DNA of 55,830 nucleotides from CAZJAH01 sp964544155 (GTDB lineage Bacteria; Bacteroidota; Ignavibacteria; Kapaibacteriales; UBA2268): the NCBI GenBank assembly GCA_964544155.1, contig CAZJAH010000019.1:1-55830 (forward strand), in the 5' to 3' direction. This document shows positions 42,721 to 51,989 of this stretch, one piece after another (positions within the stretch are counted from its first letter, which is position 1; each line of letters opens with the position of its first letter). A program made the position numbers and the translations under genes. Below the pieces are notes generated by a model that was not told the DNA's origin, searched no databases, and was given only the letters and a program-made list of their open reading frames with translations.

Positions 42721-44439
42721 TTATTCATCATCAATATTAGAAATTTCTAGGGCGCCCATATCCATAAGTGTGATCTCTATCTCATGCAGATCCTCTGAAG
42801 TGCGCCTTAATCTGTTTGATTGTGGCTTAGACGAAGCTTGGCTCATATCCTTGTTTACGGGGGAATCTTGAATAATGCTGTTTCGGTCAGAAGTTTGTAA
42901 GACAAGTTCCACGGGAAATCCGTAGAAATTCGTTAACGCTTCATTTAGTTGTGCTTTACGCTTTTTAAGGCCTTCCATTGTAAATGAATCGCTTGATGTT
43001 AAGATCAGTTTACCGGCAAAAAATTCCGCGCTGACATTATTCAGATATTGCAGTCCATGCTCTCCGTTTCCATAGGCTTTCGCAAATTGCGGCCATTTGT
43101 TTTTCAGTTGATTTGTTTTGTTATTGTCCTTTGATGGTGTTTCTTTACTAATTGGATACTTTTCAATTGAAATCCTGTCATTCAAGTCAGGAGTTTTTTT
43201 TTCCGTGCCGGTACCTGATGCCTTATAGGCCGTTTTAACTTCTCTGCTTGCCTGGGGAGCGGATCCGCCGGAAGCTGCCAATTCCTTCAATGAAGCAATT
43301 TCCTTTAGTATCTCGTCAATTTGGACAGATTTATCCAGAGATGCCAGACGTATCAGCATCAGTTCGAACTTTATTTTCGGCTGCGGGGAAAACCTCAGCT
43401 CCTGCTCTGTGCTGCTTATCAGGCTGATAAAGCGCAGTAAGTCCCTTTCCGAAAACATATCCGCGGTGCTCTCATATCTTTTGGCAAAATTCTCGGAAGT
43501 CTCAATCAAAGACGAGTTTCCGGCAACTTTTACTGATATCAGATTGCGCATATGCTCCAGCAATCCGTGAACACATTCGTTTATATCATAGCCGCGGCTG
43601 ATCACCTGAGCGGCAAGTGAGAACATTTTTGATTTATCATTAGAATTTATGGCGTCGCTTATTTCAAAGAAAAAATCCTCATCGATAAGATTAAGAGCAC
43701 CGGACATATCAGAATAAGAAATATTTTTCCCGCAGAATGCCACAACCTGATCGAAAATACTCTGCGAATCCCTCATTGAGCCGTCGGCTTTTTTGGCAAT
43801 CGCTATAAGCGAGGCATCATCTATTTCTATGTTTTCATTTTCAGCGATATAAGAAAGCCTTCCGGTTATTTCCTTAATTTCCATTCTGCGGAAGTCAAAT
43901 TTCTGGCAGCGGCTGATTATGGTCGCGGGAACTTTGTGCGATTCAGTAGTAGCAAAGACGAACATCAGATGAGGCGGCGGTTCTTCCAAAGTTTTAAGCA
44001 GCGCGTTGAAAGCCGAACTTGAAAGCATGTGAACTTCATCGATGATATACATTTTATAGCGGCCATTAACCGGAGGGTACCTAGAATTTTCACGCAGCTT
44101 GCGTATATCGTCAACACTATTGTTAGAGGCACCGTCAATTTCGATAACATCCATTGAGCGCCCTTCAAGTATGGGTACGCATGATTCACATTTGTTGCAT
44201 GGTTCCGCATCCTGGGAATTAAGACAATTAACCGCTCGGGCGTAAATCCTGGCGGCTGTTGTTTTGCCGACTCCGCGCGGCCCGCTGAATAGATAGGCGT
44301 GATGCACTCTATTAGCCTCAATCGCGTTTTTAAGGGTGCGTGTAATGTGATCCTGCCCGATTACATCAGTAAATTGAAGCGGCCGCCATTTTCTGGCAGT
44401 TACAATGAATGAGGTCTGATCTTTGCTGTTTTTTTCCAT
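42721..44439 (-). CDS. dnaX: DNA polymerase III subunits gamma/tau
   Basis: This is the clamp-loader ATPase and polymerase organiser. The full-length (tau) product has 572 residues. It has Walker A GPRGVGKT (53-60), zinc-binding cysteines C72, C81, C84 and C87, Walker B in YIIDEVHMLS, and the sensor ATTESHKVPATIISRCQKF. A nine-A run on the coding strand (43194-43202) encodes EKK at about 413-415. A shift by one base either way there reaches a stop within four codons, giving a gamma-like form of about 417 residues. It is the first gene of a five-gene minus-strand operon. Confidence 0.95.
   Translation of the reverse strand: MEKNSKDQTSFIVTARKWRPLQFTDVIGQDHITRTLKNAIEANRVHHAYLFSGPRGVGKTTAARIYARAVNCLNSQDAEPCNKCESCVPILEGRSMDVIEIDGASNNSVDDIRKLRENSRYPPVNGRYKMYIIDEVHMLSSSAFNALLKTLEEPPPHLMFVFATTESHKVPATIISRCQKFDFRRMEIKEITGRLSYIAENENIEIDDASLIAIAKKADGSMRDSQSIFDQVVAFCGKNISYSDMSGALNLIDEDFFFEISDAINSNDKSKMFSLAAQVISRGYDINECVHGLLEHMRNLISVKVAGNSSLIETSENFAKRYESTADMFSERDLLRFISLISSTEQELRFSPQPKIKFELMLIRLASLDKSVQIDEILKEIASLKELAASGGSAPQASREVKTAYKASGTGTEKKTPDLNDRISIEKYPISKETPSKDNNKTNQLKNKWPQFAKAYGNGEHGLQYLNNVSAEFFAGKLILTSSDSFTMEGLKKRKAQLNEALTNFYGFPVELVLQTSDRNSIIQDSPVNKDMSQASSKPQSNRLRRTSEDLHEIEITLMDMGALEISNIDDE
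43194..43202 (-). promoter_or_regulatory. A9 slippage site in dnaX
   Basis: Nine consecutive A on the coding strand are followed by CTCCTGACTTGA. The -1 frame reads AAC TCC TGA and the +1 frame reads CTC CTG ACT TGA, so both end at once. Thermus thermophilus dnaX uses an A9 run for transcriptional slippage to make gamma and tau. Confidence 0.7.
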
Positions 44440-44540
44440 TATTTATTGTGACTTTTTTATTTTTTTTTGTGTTTTTATTTAAGTACGATAATTTACGTAA
44501 ATTATATACTTGAAACAAAAACAGCTATTGAGGTTTTAAT

Positions 44541-47387
44541 ATGAATTTTTTTGCGAAATTAAGCTTTATACTAATAATAATCGCGTCAGCCCTGCCGGCT
44601 CAGGCTCAGCTTCATAAAAAAAAGGTGCTTATGCCTGATCCCTTATTGCAAAGGCCCGGCAAAGTCCTTGCCAATACTGCCATAATCAGGGTTACTGATA
44701 ATTATACTTTAGCGGAATTATCTGCAATTTTTGATAAAAATGATTTTAATATACTCCGGCCATTGATGAAAAGGAATAAGTCACTTACTTTTAATCAAAA
44801 TATAAAAGGCGCTGAACTTTTTTCTTCCGGGAAAAAACATGAGATTTTGAAAGCAGAATCTCCTCTGCTGAGAACATATATCATAGAATTTCAGGGTGAT
44901 ATGCCTCCTGAAGTTTTTTGTAAAAGAATTACCAAAATCTATCCTATCATTGAATATGCCGAACCGTATAAGGCATACTCCATTTTGGAATCAACAGTGA
45001 ACGACCCCAGGTCGACTGACCAGGCCGGGCTAAATAATATCAGAGCCTTTGAAGCTTTTGAGATATTTCAGGGAGATACTTCAGTTATCATTGGAATAAT
45101 CGACTCCGGAGTCAATCAGTATCATGAAGACCTGCATGAACAGATAGCGCCTAACTGGGATGAAATTCCCAACAATCAGATAGATGATGACCAAAACGGT
45201 TACATAGATGATCATATCGGATATAATTTCGGTGCTCTTGATGATAGTGAATGGGGCAATACAAATCATGTCAATCCTCATGGTACTCAGGTAGCGGGTA
45301 TTGCCGCCGCCGGAACGAATAATTCAATAGGTATAGCAGGAGCTGCCTATAATTGCAGATTTTTCCCCTTGAAGATGTCTCAAGGTCAGGAAAATTCTTT
45401 TATTTACGGTTATGATGCCATAATGTATGCAGCCGAGCGGGAATTTGACGTAATAAACCTTAGTTTCGGTGATGGTGATTTTTACTCACCCGTTGAGCAA
45501 AGTATTATCGATTATGCTGTTAGCAGGGGTGTTGCCGTTGTGGCCTCAGGAGGTAATATCGGTAACGGTACGGTTATGCAGTCAACAGTTTATCCCGCAG
45601 GATATTTCGGTGTACTGGGAGTAGGTGAAACCAGCCAGCATGACAGAGTATCAGGCGGTTCGGTACTAGGCTTCCCTGTTGATATTATGGCTCCGGGTGA
45701 AAATAACTGGACTACAGCTCTCAGTGGAGGCTACCAACAGGCTCCCGGCGGCACATCCTTCGCGGCTCCGGTAATATCCGGAGCGGTGGCCTATGCCCGA
45801 GCTTTATATCCTGAGCTCGGCCCTATTCAAGCCCTTGAATTTGTCAGGCAGGCCGTGGATAATATCAACGATCTGAATCCATCTTACGAAGATCTTCTGC
45901 CCGGCAGAATTAACTATATGAAAATAATTGAAACAGATCCGATGGATATTCCGGCCATTGTTCCTTTGGAAGTGATATATTCTAATGAAGAGGGCGAACC
46001 TCTGGACAGGTTCTCCGTAGGTGATAAGGTCAATATCTCTATCAGGGTCAGGAACTATCTCGGGACTGCTGATGAATTGAACTTTAAGCTCAAAAAGGGC
46101 TTTGATATATTTAATATTATCAGTATTGCCGACAGTCAGTTTGTTAGAAATAATATCAAAACTGATGAGGAATTCATCATAGATGGAATGTCTTTTACAA
46201 TTAACGAGGAATATACAAAGAATGTAATATTCCGTGTGGATATTTCTAATGAGCAGGGATACAGTGATTTCTTCAAGATTTCCTTTATCCCGACAATACA
46301 CGCCAGGGACTTTGTGAATGATTCCATCAGGTTCAGCATGAGCGACAACGGTTTTGTCGGATACAGTGATAACGGCAGCGATCCCTACGGATACGGCTTC
46401 AGTTATAAGGACTACAGATTCAGTGAATTGTGGACTAACTCCGGTATAGTAGCATCGGTAGATGAAACTAAGGGAGTATCGGCTATTTTTGGCGACTTCA
46501 CAGCTATAAAGAAATTCATAAGCCCTGAACCCAATAAGTCTATTGCTCTTGATAATAACGCCCCTTCCGAACATCAATCCGGCCTGCAAATAACTCAGGA
46601 AGTAGAAATATCTGATAAGCTCTCGACCGTTGCAAGGGTAAATGTGACTGTACAGAATACTTCATTCATGCCTCTTCAGAATGTAGGAGTAGGATACTTT
46701 CTTGACTGGGATGTTGGATTCTCACCGGAAGAAAACAGAGTAAGTTATCGGCCGGGTGCGCTTCCTCCCGGGCTGAATGAAAGTAAATTCGGCGCGCAAA
46801 TGATCGAATATACCGAAGATGAGAGCTATCCTGTCTTCGGCGCAGCAATTTATTCAAAAGAAGATAACGCTGCCGGCCAGTCTGCCGGTTTAAACTACGA
46901 TTTAATATCTAACCTCACCCGGCAGGATGTTATCAATTATCTTTCAACCGGCAAAGCTCAGCAAATTACTGAAACCGATGATGTAAGTATGCTGGTTGGA
47001 GTAAAATTCATCGGAGAAATGGCGCCTGTTCAGGAAAAAAGCTGCGTTATATGTTTCGGTGGAGCCGATACCAAGGAAGAACTGGAATACAAGCTGGCCT
47101 ACTGCCTGGATTCCAATGCGGTATCGGTTGACCGTTTTGTTTATAACACAGGGCAGGTAAGCGTTTATCCCAACCCGGCTTCAGAAAGGATCACCATTGA
47201 ATCAGGCAGCGGCAGCAAATTCAGCGCGAAGCTGGTGAACCTTAGCGGAGAATCTTTGGCATTTTCGGAAGAGAAATTTGGCGGCAGCCTGGAAATGAAC
47301 CTTGCTTCATTTCCGCCCGGCGTGTATTATTTGCTTATTGAAACCGATGATAAAACATTATTTGAAAAAGTAACAATAATCAGATGA
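44541..47387 (+). CDS. Secreted subtilisin-like (S8) protease with T9SS sorting domain
   Basis: This protein has 948 residues. A signal peptide ends near PAQAQ (about residue 23). An N-terminal propeptide-like region (about 40-150) precedes the S8 catalytic domain with D188 in GIIDSGV, H247 in HGTQVAGIAA and S406 in GGTSFAAPVISG. Beta-rich domains follow, and the last 80 residues form a type A T9SS sorting domain (VSVYPNPASERITIE ... KVTIIR). It should be exported to the cell surface or medium as an active protease. The stop overlaps the convergent PD40 gene by 8 bp. Confidence 0.93.
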   Translation: MNFFAKLSFILIIIASALPAQAQLHKKKVLMPDPLLQRPGKVLANTAIIRVTDNYTLAELSAIFDKNDFNILRPLMKRNKSLTFNQNIKGAELFSSGKKHEILKAESPLLRTYIIEFQGDMPPEVFCKRITKIYPIIEYAEPYKAYSILESTVNDPRSTDQAGLNNIRAFEAFEIFQGDTSVIIGIIDSGVNQYHEDLHEQIAPNWDEIPNNQIDDDQNGYIDDHIGYNFGALDDSEWGNTNHVNPHGTQVAGIAAAGTNNSIGIAGAAYNCRFFPLKMSQGQENSFIYGYDAIMYAAEREFDVINLSFGDGDFYSPVEQSIIDYAVSRGVAVVASGGNIGNGTVMQSTVYPAGYFGVLGVGETSQHDRVSGGSVLGFPVDIMAPGENNWTTALSGGYQQAPGGTSFAAPVISGAVAYARALYPELGPIQALEFVRQAVDNINDLNPSYEDLLPGRINYMKIIETDPMDIPAIVPLEVIYSNEEGEPLDRFSVGDKVNISIRVRNYLGTADELNFKLKKGFDIFNIISIADSQFVRNNIKTDEEFIIDGMSFTINEEYTKNVIFRVDISNEQGYSDFFKISFIPTIHARDFVNDSIRFSMSDNGFVGYSDNGSDPYGYGFSYKDYRFSELWTNSGIVASVDETKGVSAIFGDFTAIKKFISPEPNKSIALDNNAPSEHQSGLQITQEVEISDKLSTVARVNVTVQNTSFMPLQNVGVGYFLDWDVGFSPEENRVSYRPGALPPGLNESKFGAQMIEYTEDESYPVFGAAIYSKEDNAAGQSAGLNYDLISNLTRQDVINYLSTGKAQQITETDDVSMLVGVKFIGEMAPVQEKSCVICFGGADTKEELEYKLAYCLDSNAVSVDRFVYNTGQVSVYPNPASERITIESGSGSKFSAKLVNLSGESLAFSEEKFGGSLEMNLASFPPGVYYLLIETDDKTLFEKVTIIR

Positions 47388-49236
47388 TCCTGTAAATCGT
47401 TATTCTTAAAAGGAATTTCGAGAAGTAACCCAATCCGGGCTCCTGTTGATATGATTCAACCGCAGCCGGGGTATTTATTTTATATTTTTCTTTAAGCTTT
47501 TGCTTAAGGGCTTCGGCATTTGCTTTCATTTGCGGATTATTTTCGGGATAGCTGATTGATATACCGTCAGAAATCCGGGCGCTTTCTTTAATACCACTAA
47601 AAATGTGTTCAAAGTTTTTCTCATACCGCAGGTCAGATGGTTCCATAATTACGATATGGAAGTATTCATTGAGCCTGCCGTCGAGTGTATCTTTTCTTCT
47701 GATTCTTGTTTCCGAATGAGAGATATAGCACTCGATACTATCAACGTATTTCCCGCCCTTGTTGTCATTAGCGTTTAACTCTATACTGAACCGGCTCAAA
47801 TCCCAGAGCGTTTGAGCATAGTTATCAAGGTTTATCACGATACTGCTGTCTCTGATTATTTCTGAGGATACGGGCTTTATTGTGTCGGGGCCTAAGTTTA
47901 ATTTCAGCTCCCAGTTATTCAGATTCCATGCATTTCTGAAATTTATAAATAGCTCCAGCAATGACGGAGTGATATTGATTGACCGCTCACCAGGCTGCAA
48001 AGGAGCGAAAATATCTGCATCGTCGGAATACATGCTTATTATTTCAGAGTTATCTTCACCGGTAAACATAACCCTGCCGGGCTCTATTCTACGGTCTTCA
48101 AAAATATACTTTTTCAGAATGGAACGATATTCATTTTTTCCACCTATAAAAACGAGCCGTGATTTTGGGTGTTTTTTTAATCTTTGCAGAATTAAGGCAA
48201 AAGAATTTATATAAAGCTCATCACCGGTAATTTCCGGCATTGCATTTTTGAAGTATGAAGTAAGCTCATTACCGTTTAAATAGGGTATCAGGGGTATGCT
48301 CCTGTAAGTATAGCTGCTTTTCACGGTTATATTGGTAAGCAGTGAGCTGATGGATACATCCGCTTTTTTATCAATATTTTTTATATCCTCATCTTCCGCT
48401 GGAAAAGCACGATATAGATCAAGCCCGCCTTTGCCACCGGGCCTGTCAGAAGCGAAAACAAGCGATCCGTCAGGCAGAAGCGCCGGGTCTGATTCGTTAT
48501 ATTCTGTATTTATTTCATATAAAGGTGATGGCCTTTGCCATTCACCCATATATCTGACTGAGATATAAAGATCATATCCGCCCGGCCCGCCTAAACCGTC
48601 AGAAGCGAATATCATTGTATCCTGTGATATCAGACAAGGCGTAATCTCATTACCCGGAGAATTGATCTCATTAATAGCCAGTATCGAACTCCATTCACCG
48701 AAGGGGTCCTTATGAGCTGCCCAAAGGTCGGTATCGTAAGAATTTTCCGCCCGTGTGGAGCTGAAAACCATATAGCTCCCGTCAGGGCTTACCGTAGGAT
48801 GGGAATTATATTCCGGCGAATTGAGGCTGTCGCTGAAAATTGGCGGCTGCCATTGCATTTTCTTTTTATTCGTTCGGTAAATATTCAAATATGATCCTTT
48901 GGAATACATTTTAAATGACGAAAAATACGCCCTGGACTCATTTTCGAAAGTGATATATGAGCTGTTGCTTCCGGGCTTATTAAGCGGCCCTTCCACGTAT
49001 TCAGGGGTGCTGACAGCAGAATCCATAATTACCGCGGTATAGAAATAAGAATTCCCATCCTTTACGGAATTAAAATATAGAAGCTTTTCATAAGGATTCC
49101 AGACCGGGGCAAAATCATCCGCGGAGCTGCTGATATTAGCAATTAAAACAGGGTCATCCCAGGACTTACGCTCCAAGTTCGCCCGGGATTCGCATAAAGC
49201 TATACTAAATAATATGATTATTAAAAAATTCCGCAT
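47380..49236 (-). CDS. PD40/WD40-like propeller envelope protein
   Basis: This protein has 618 residues. A signal peptide runs to about residue 19. Residues 35-285 carry PD40 repeats (FAPVWNPYEKLLYFNS, SHPTVSPDGSYMVFSSTRAE, ITPCLISQDTMIFASDG, SDPALLPDGSLVFASDRPGG). The second half is beta/alpha-mixed and only weakly OmpA-like, without the clear HTD motif of the protein at 29682-32339. The two share the propeller and may be distant paralogues. Function is unknown; a periplasmic or outer-membrane-associated location is inferred. Confidence 0.78.
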   Translation of the reverse strand: MRNFLIIILFSIALCESRANLERKSWDDPVLIANISSSADDFAPVWNPYEKLLYFNSVKDGNSYFYTAVIMDSAVSTPEYVEGPLNKPGSNSSYITFENESRAYFSSFKMYSKGSYLNIYRTNKKKMQWQPPIFSDSLNSPEYNSHPTVSPDGSYMVFSSTRAENSYDTDLWAAHKDPFGEWSSILAINEINSPGNEITPCLISQDTMIFASDGLGGPGGYDLYISVRYMGEWQRPSPLYEINTEYNESDPALLPDGSLVFASDRPGGKGGLDLYRAFPAEDEDIKNIDKKADVSISSLLTNITVKSSYTYRSIPLIPYLNGNELTSYFKNAMPEITGDELYINSFALILQRLKKHPKSRLVFIGGKNEYRSILKKYIFEDRRIEPGRVMFTGEDNSEIISMYSDDADIFAPLQPGERSINITPSLLELFINFRNAWNLNNWELKLNLGPDTIKPVSSEIIRDSSIVINLDNYAQTLWDLSRFSIELNANDNKGGKYVDSIECYISHSETRIRRKDTLDGRLNEYFHIVIMEPSDLRYEKNFEHIFSGIKESARISDGISISYPENNPQMKANAEALKQKLKEKYKINTPAAVESYQQEPGLGYFSKFLLRITIYRII

Positions 49237-49359
49237 TATTCTTAAGTAAAACGCTTAAATTTACCAATCCATTAAATTAACTAAAAACTTATATAATTTC
49301 CACTATCTCGACCTGTGAGTAAAATCATTTCCCGGAAGAAGCCAAAAATTTTACTTAGG

Positions 49360-50244
49360 CTAATGCCAGAATTTCGTGAGTTTGCCGGCGTTCGCTCGGT
49401 AGCGGTTTAACACAAGGTTTTTATGTTCTTCGGCAAGCCTTAATGAATCGGTGAACGCTTTTTTGGGTATTTCTTCCTGTATGGTTATGAAATCAGTGAG
49501 TTCTGCTGTATATACTTCGCTATCCTGTATAGCTCCAAGCAGGGATTGAAATTCGCTTAATTCTTTGAGCTGCTGTTTTCCCAGGCCTATTAAGGGGGCA
49601 GCGCTTTCAATCATATACCTGAATTTCTTAAAGGCAATTCTGACTTTGTGGATTGTTGTGGTTTTATTATAATCCACCTGGCTAACTCTATTCATGACTT
49701 TATTGAAGCTTTCGTCAATTACCTCGATCAGGCGGTTAATGCTGAAATCCACCGAAGCGGCATTATGCCTGATATTATTTTTTATAAAAAATAATACGCT
49801 TTCAAATTCCGACAGGTCGATGTCATCCAGTTTGGCAATGGCGCTTTTAATCAGCTTTTCCTCTTTTTTTAAAAGATAATGGTAGAAATAGTTAAGCTCA
49901 TGAGCCTGATGGCGGATTTCTCCGAGGTGTTCCAGCATCACCTGTAAGTCTCGCAATGTGCCGAAAGCCTTAAGGTTATCCTTTAGCATTCTTATGAGCT
50001 GACCGGAATAAGCCGTCTTGTGAAGGCTGTTAATGAGCTGTACTTTTGCCTGTAGCCTCCTGATAGATACCCTTAGTTGATGCACATTTTTTTCTGTTTG
50101 TTTTTTAAGGCATTTATGGTATCTTTCAGAGTATTTTTCATAGCCTTTTTCCAGGATATCCACAAAGAAAAGCGCTAAGTCTGCTTCCTTAGCCGCTAAT
50201 TCTCCTGAATTCGCTTTTTCTTCAAAACATAATTTATAATTCAT
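49360..50244 (-). CDS. CHAD domain protein
   Basis: This 294-residue protein is all-helical. It has the conserved-histidine motifs of CHAD domains: VHQLRVSIRRLQA near residue 55, TLRDLQVMLEHL, and a second half with IHKVRIAFKKFRYMIE and LGAIQDSEVY. CHAD domains bind polyphosphate and are found on polyphosphate granules. There is no CYTH triphosphatase domain fused or adjacent here. It is the second gene after the Ig-like lipoprotein, with a 6-bp gap. Confidence 0.88.
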   Translation of the reverse strand: MNYKLCFEEKANSGELAAKEADLALFFVDILEKGYEKYSERYHKCLKKQTEKNVHQLRVSIRRLQAKVQLINSLHKTAYSGQLIRMLKDNLKAFGTLRDLQVMLEHLGEIRHQAHELNYFYHYLLKKEEKLIKSAIAKLDDIDLSEFESVLFFIKNNIRHNAASVDFSINRLIEVIDESFNKVMNRVSQVDYNKTTTIHKVRIAFKKFRYMIESAAPLIGLGKQQLKELSEFQSLLGAIQDSEVYTAELTDFITIQEEIPKKAFTDSLRLAEEHKNLVLNRYRANAGKLTKFWH

Positions 50245-50250
50245 ATCAAA

Positions 50251-51927
50251 TCATTCCTCCGGGTTTAGCTCATACCAAAGTTTAACATCCTCAACGCTCC
50301 ATCTTGGCCGCAGGTTGAGCTCCTCATCATAAATAATGAAAGGCTCAGAATGTTCAAACGGCATAGCATTGCCGTAATTATACTCACCGTCATTATTCTC
50401 ATCACAAAAAACTTCAAGCAGGTAGCTCCCCGGTTCAACCTCTTTGAATTCCCAGCTTCCGTCCTGCCCCGCCGGAGCTTTCATTATCATTTCCCCATTC
50501 TTCTTTAAGATTACCATCAGCTGCCTGCAGTCAGTCCTGTTTGTTATGCTGCCGCTGACTGATCCGGTATTCCTCAGGTCGCTTGTCAGAAAGTCCATTT
50601 TATAAACGGTATCTTTAAAAGCCTTTCCTGTAATTGCGTGCCTGTCCCGCATATCAATTTCTATCCTGTGCCAGGCGTCATTGGCGAGCCTTTGATAAGG
50701 CCTGAGCTGTATCATGTTCTCCCGGATCTGTACTATATCGAAATCGACTTTAAGCGCTGTATCTAGCCTTGTGAAGTAGATTATCCCGTCCGGGCTTTCC
50801 GGCGGGATTGAAAATACTATTTCAGGATTAATGTAGGGGTCAACTTTTCTTGTGCTGTCTTTAAATGGTAAGGAACTTATCTCAGCGGGCACTTCTATTC
50901 CCGGAAGCGAAACCTTAAATTCGGCTGAATTTGACGTATCCGAGAGCATATTACCTGCGGAATCCTTTACCATAGAAGTATTAGCATGTACTGTCCATTT
51001 CAAACCGGAATCGAGCGGAGTTTCGGATATCACAAATACTTTAGAGCCTTCGTTGGCGTCTTTGTAGGCGGCGATAGCATCAATACTGCGGCCTTCCGCG
51101 CCAAATCTAAAAGCCTCGCCCTGCAATCCTTCATCAGCCATTACTTCTGAGAAAGAAATCTTAACAAAACGGCTGTTCATTGAACGGGCATCAAGAAGCT
51201 CCGGCCTGAGCTTATCTCTCGGTGGCCCCACCTTTATCGGGACGACCTCTGATTTACCATTGTCAACAAGAGCATCCCTGAAAGCTGTGCCAATACCGTC
51301 GATTGAGGGGTCGTATTTTCTGTCGTCAAATTTATCCCTCACGGCAAAGATCCTGTAAGTGCCGTCTTTTAGAGCCCTGATAGTAAAGCTCCCGTTAGTG
51401 CCTGTTTCAGTGAAATAGCGCGGCTTTTCTTTGCTTATATCCAGTGTATCCGGATTTATATTATCTATCCTGTATGCGAAAATACTTACTTCAGCCGGTT
51501 CTTCATCGAAAAGCCTTCCTTCGATCCTGCCGGTATCGATCATGCTGCCCGTTGAGAACACAAGTGTGTAGGAGTCATTTGGTTTATTGCCGTAGTAATC
51601 TGTATATCCCGATCCGAGCTGTACAACATAAGTAGTATTTGAATCAAGGGGTTCGGCTATTTCAAGCTCCAGATCTTTGCCGCTCCAATTTGATTTATAT
51701 TTTATCTCCGGCATTGAGCTAATGCTCTGCAAAACCTGTGAGCGGTTCATGTACTTGCTGAATTTGAACTTTATCTTCTCACCCGCATAATTAGTACTAT
51801 CCTGAGCGGGATTGACTTCCAGGACTTCCGGAGGAGTTTTGTCAGGGGGCCCCCCGGGCGGCTGTAAAGTGTTTGCGCAGCCGTAAATAATTATAGCGAT
51901 TAAAAAAAAGAAAGCCCGTTTCATCAT
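50251..51927 (-). CDS. Lipoprotein with bacterial Ig-like (SbsA/Big_5) domain
   Basis: This protein has 558 residues. A lipoprotein signal ends at the lipobox in IIIYGCANT, with the following proline-rich PPGGPPDKTPPEV typical of a conserved Bacteroidota envelope family. A Big_5-type Ig-like domain follows (about 32-130; KFSKYMNRSQVLQSI, YVVQLGSGYTD). Further beta domains include carboxypeptidase-regulatory-like modules (SFTIRALKDGTYRIFAVRD; SWEFKEVEPGSYLLEVFCDE). It should be anchored in the outer or inner membrane; its role is unknown. ATG 51927 and 51924 are both possible. Confidence 0.85.
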   Translation of the reverse strand: MMKRAFFFLIAIIIYGCANTLQPPGGPPDKTPPEVLEVNPAQDSTNYAGEKIKFKFSKYMNRSQVLQSISSMPEIKYKSNWSGKDLELEIAEPLDSNTTYVVQLGSGYTDYYGNKPNDSYTLVFSTGSMIDTGRIEGRLFDEEPAEVSIFAYRIDNINPDTLDISKEKPRYFTETGTNGSFTIRALKDGTYRIFAVRDKFDDRKYDPSIDGIGTAFRDALVDNGKSEVVPIKVGPPRDKLRPELLDARSMNSRFVKISFSEVMADEGLQGEAFRFGAEGRSIDAIAAYKDANEGSKVFVISETPLDSGLKWTVHANTSMVKDSAGNMLSDTSNSAEFKVSLPGIEVPAEISSLPFKDSTRKVDPYINPEIVFSIPPESPDGIIYFTRLDTALKVDFDIVQIRENMIQLRPYQRLANDAWHRIEIDMRDRHAITGKAFKDTVYKMDFLTSDLRNTGSVSGSITNRTDCRQLMVILKKNGEMIMKAPAGQDGSWEFKEVEPGSYLLEVFCDENNDGEYNYGNAMPFEHSEPFIIYDEELNLRPRWSVEDVKLWYELNPEE

Positions 51928-51989
51928 AATTTTTTAATTTTTGTACTTTGCAATACTCTAAAATAATACATTAGGATTAATACTTATTC

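Noticed and set aside
45804..46589. Minus-strand frame of 261 codons opposite the S8 protease
   Set aside because: The length is notable, but it lies opposite a protease with clear catalytic residues and T9SS tail, and its translation has no family features.
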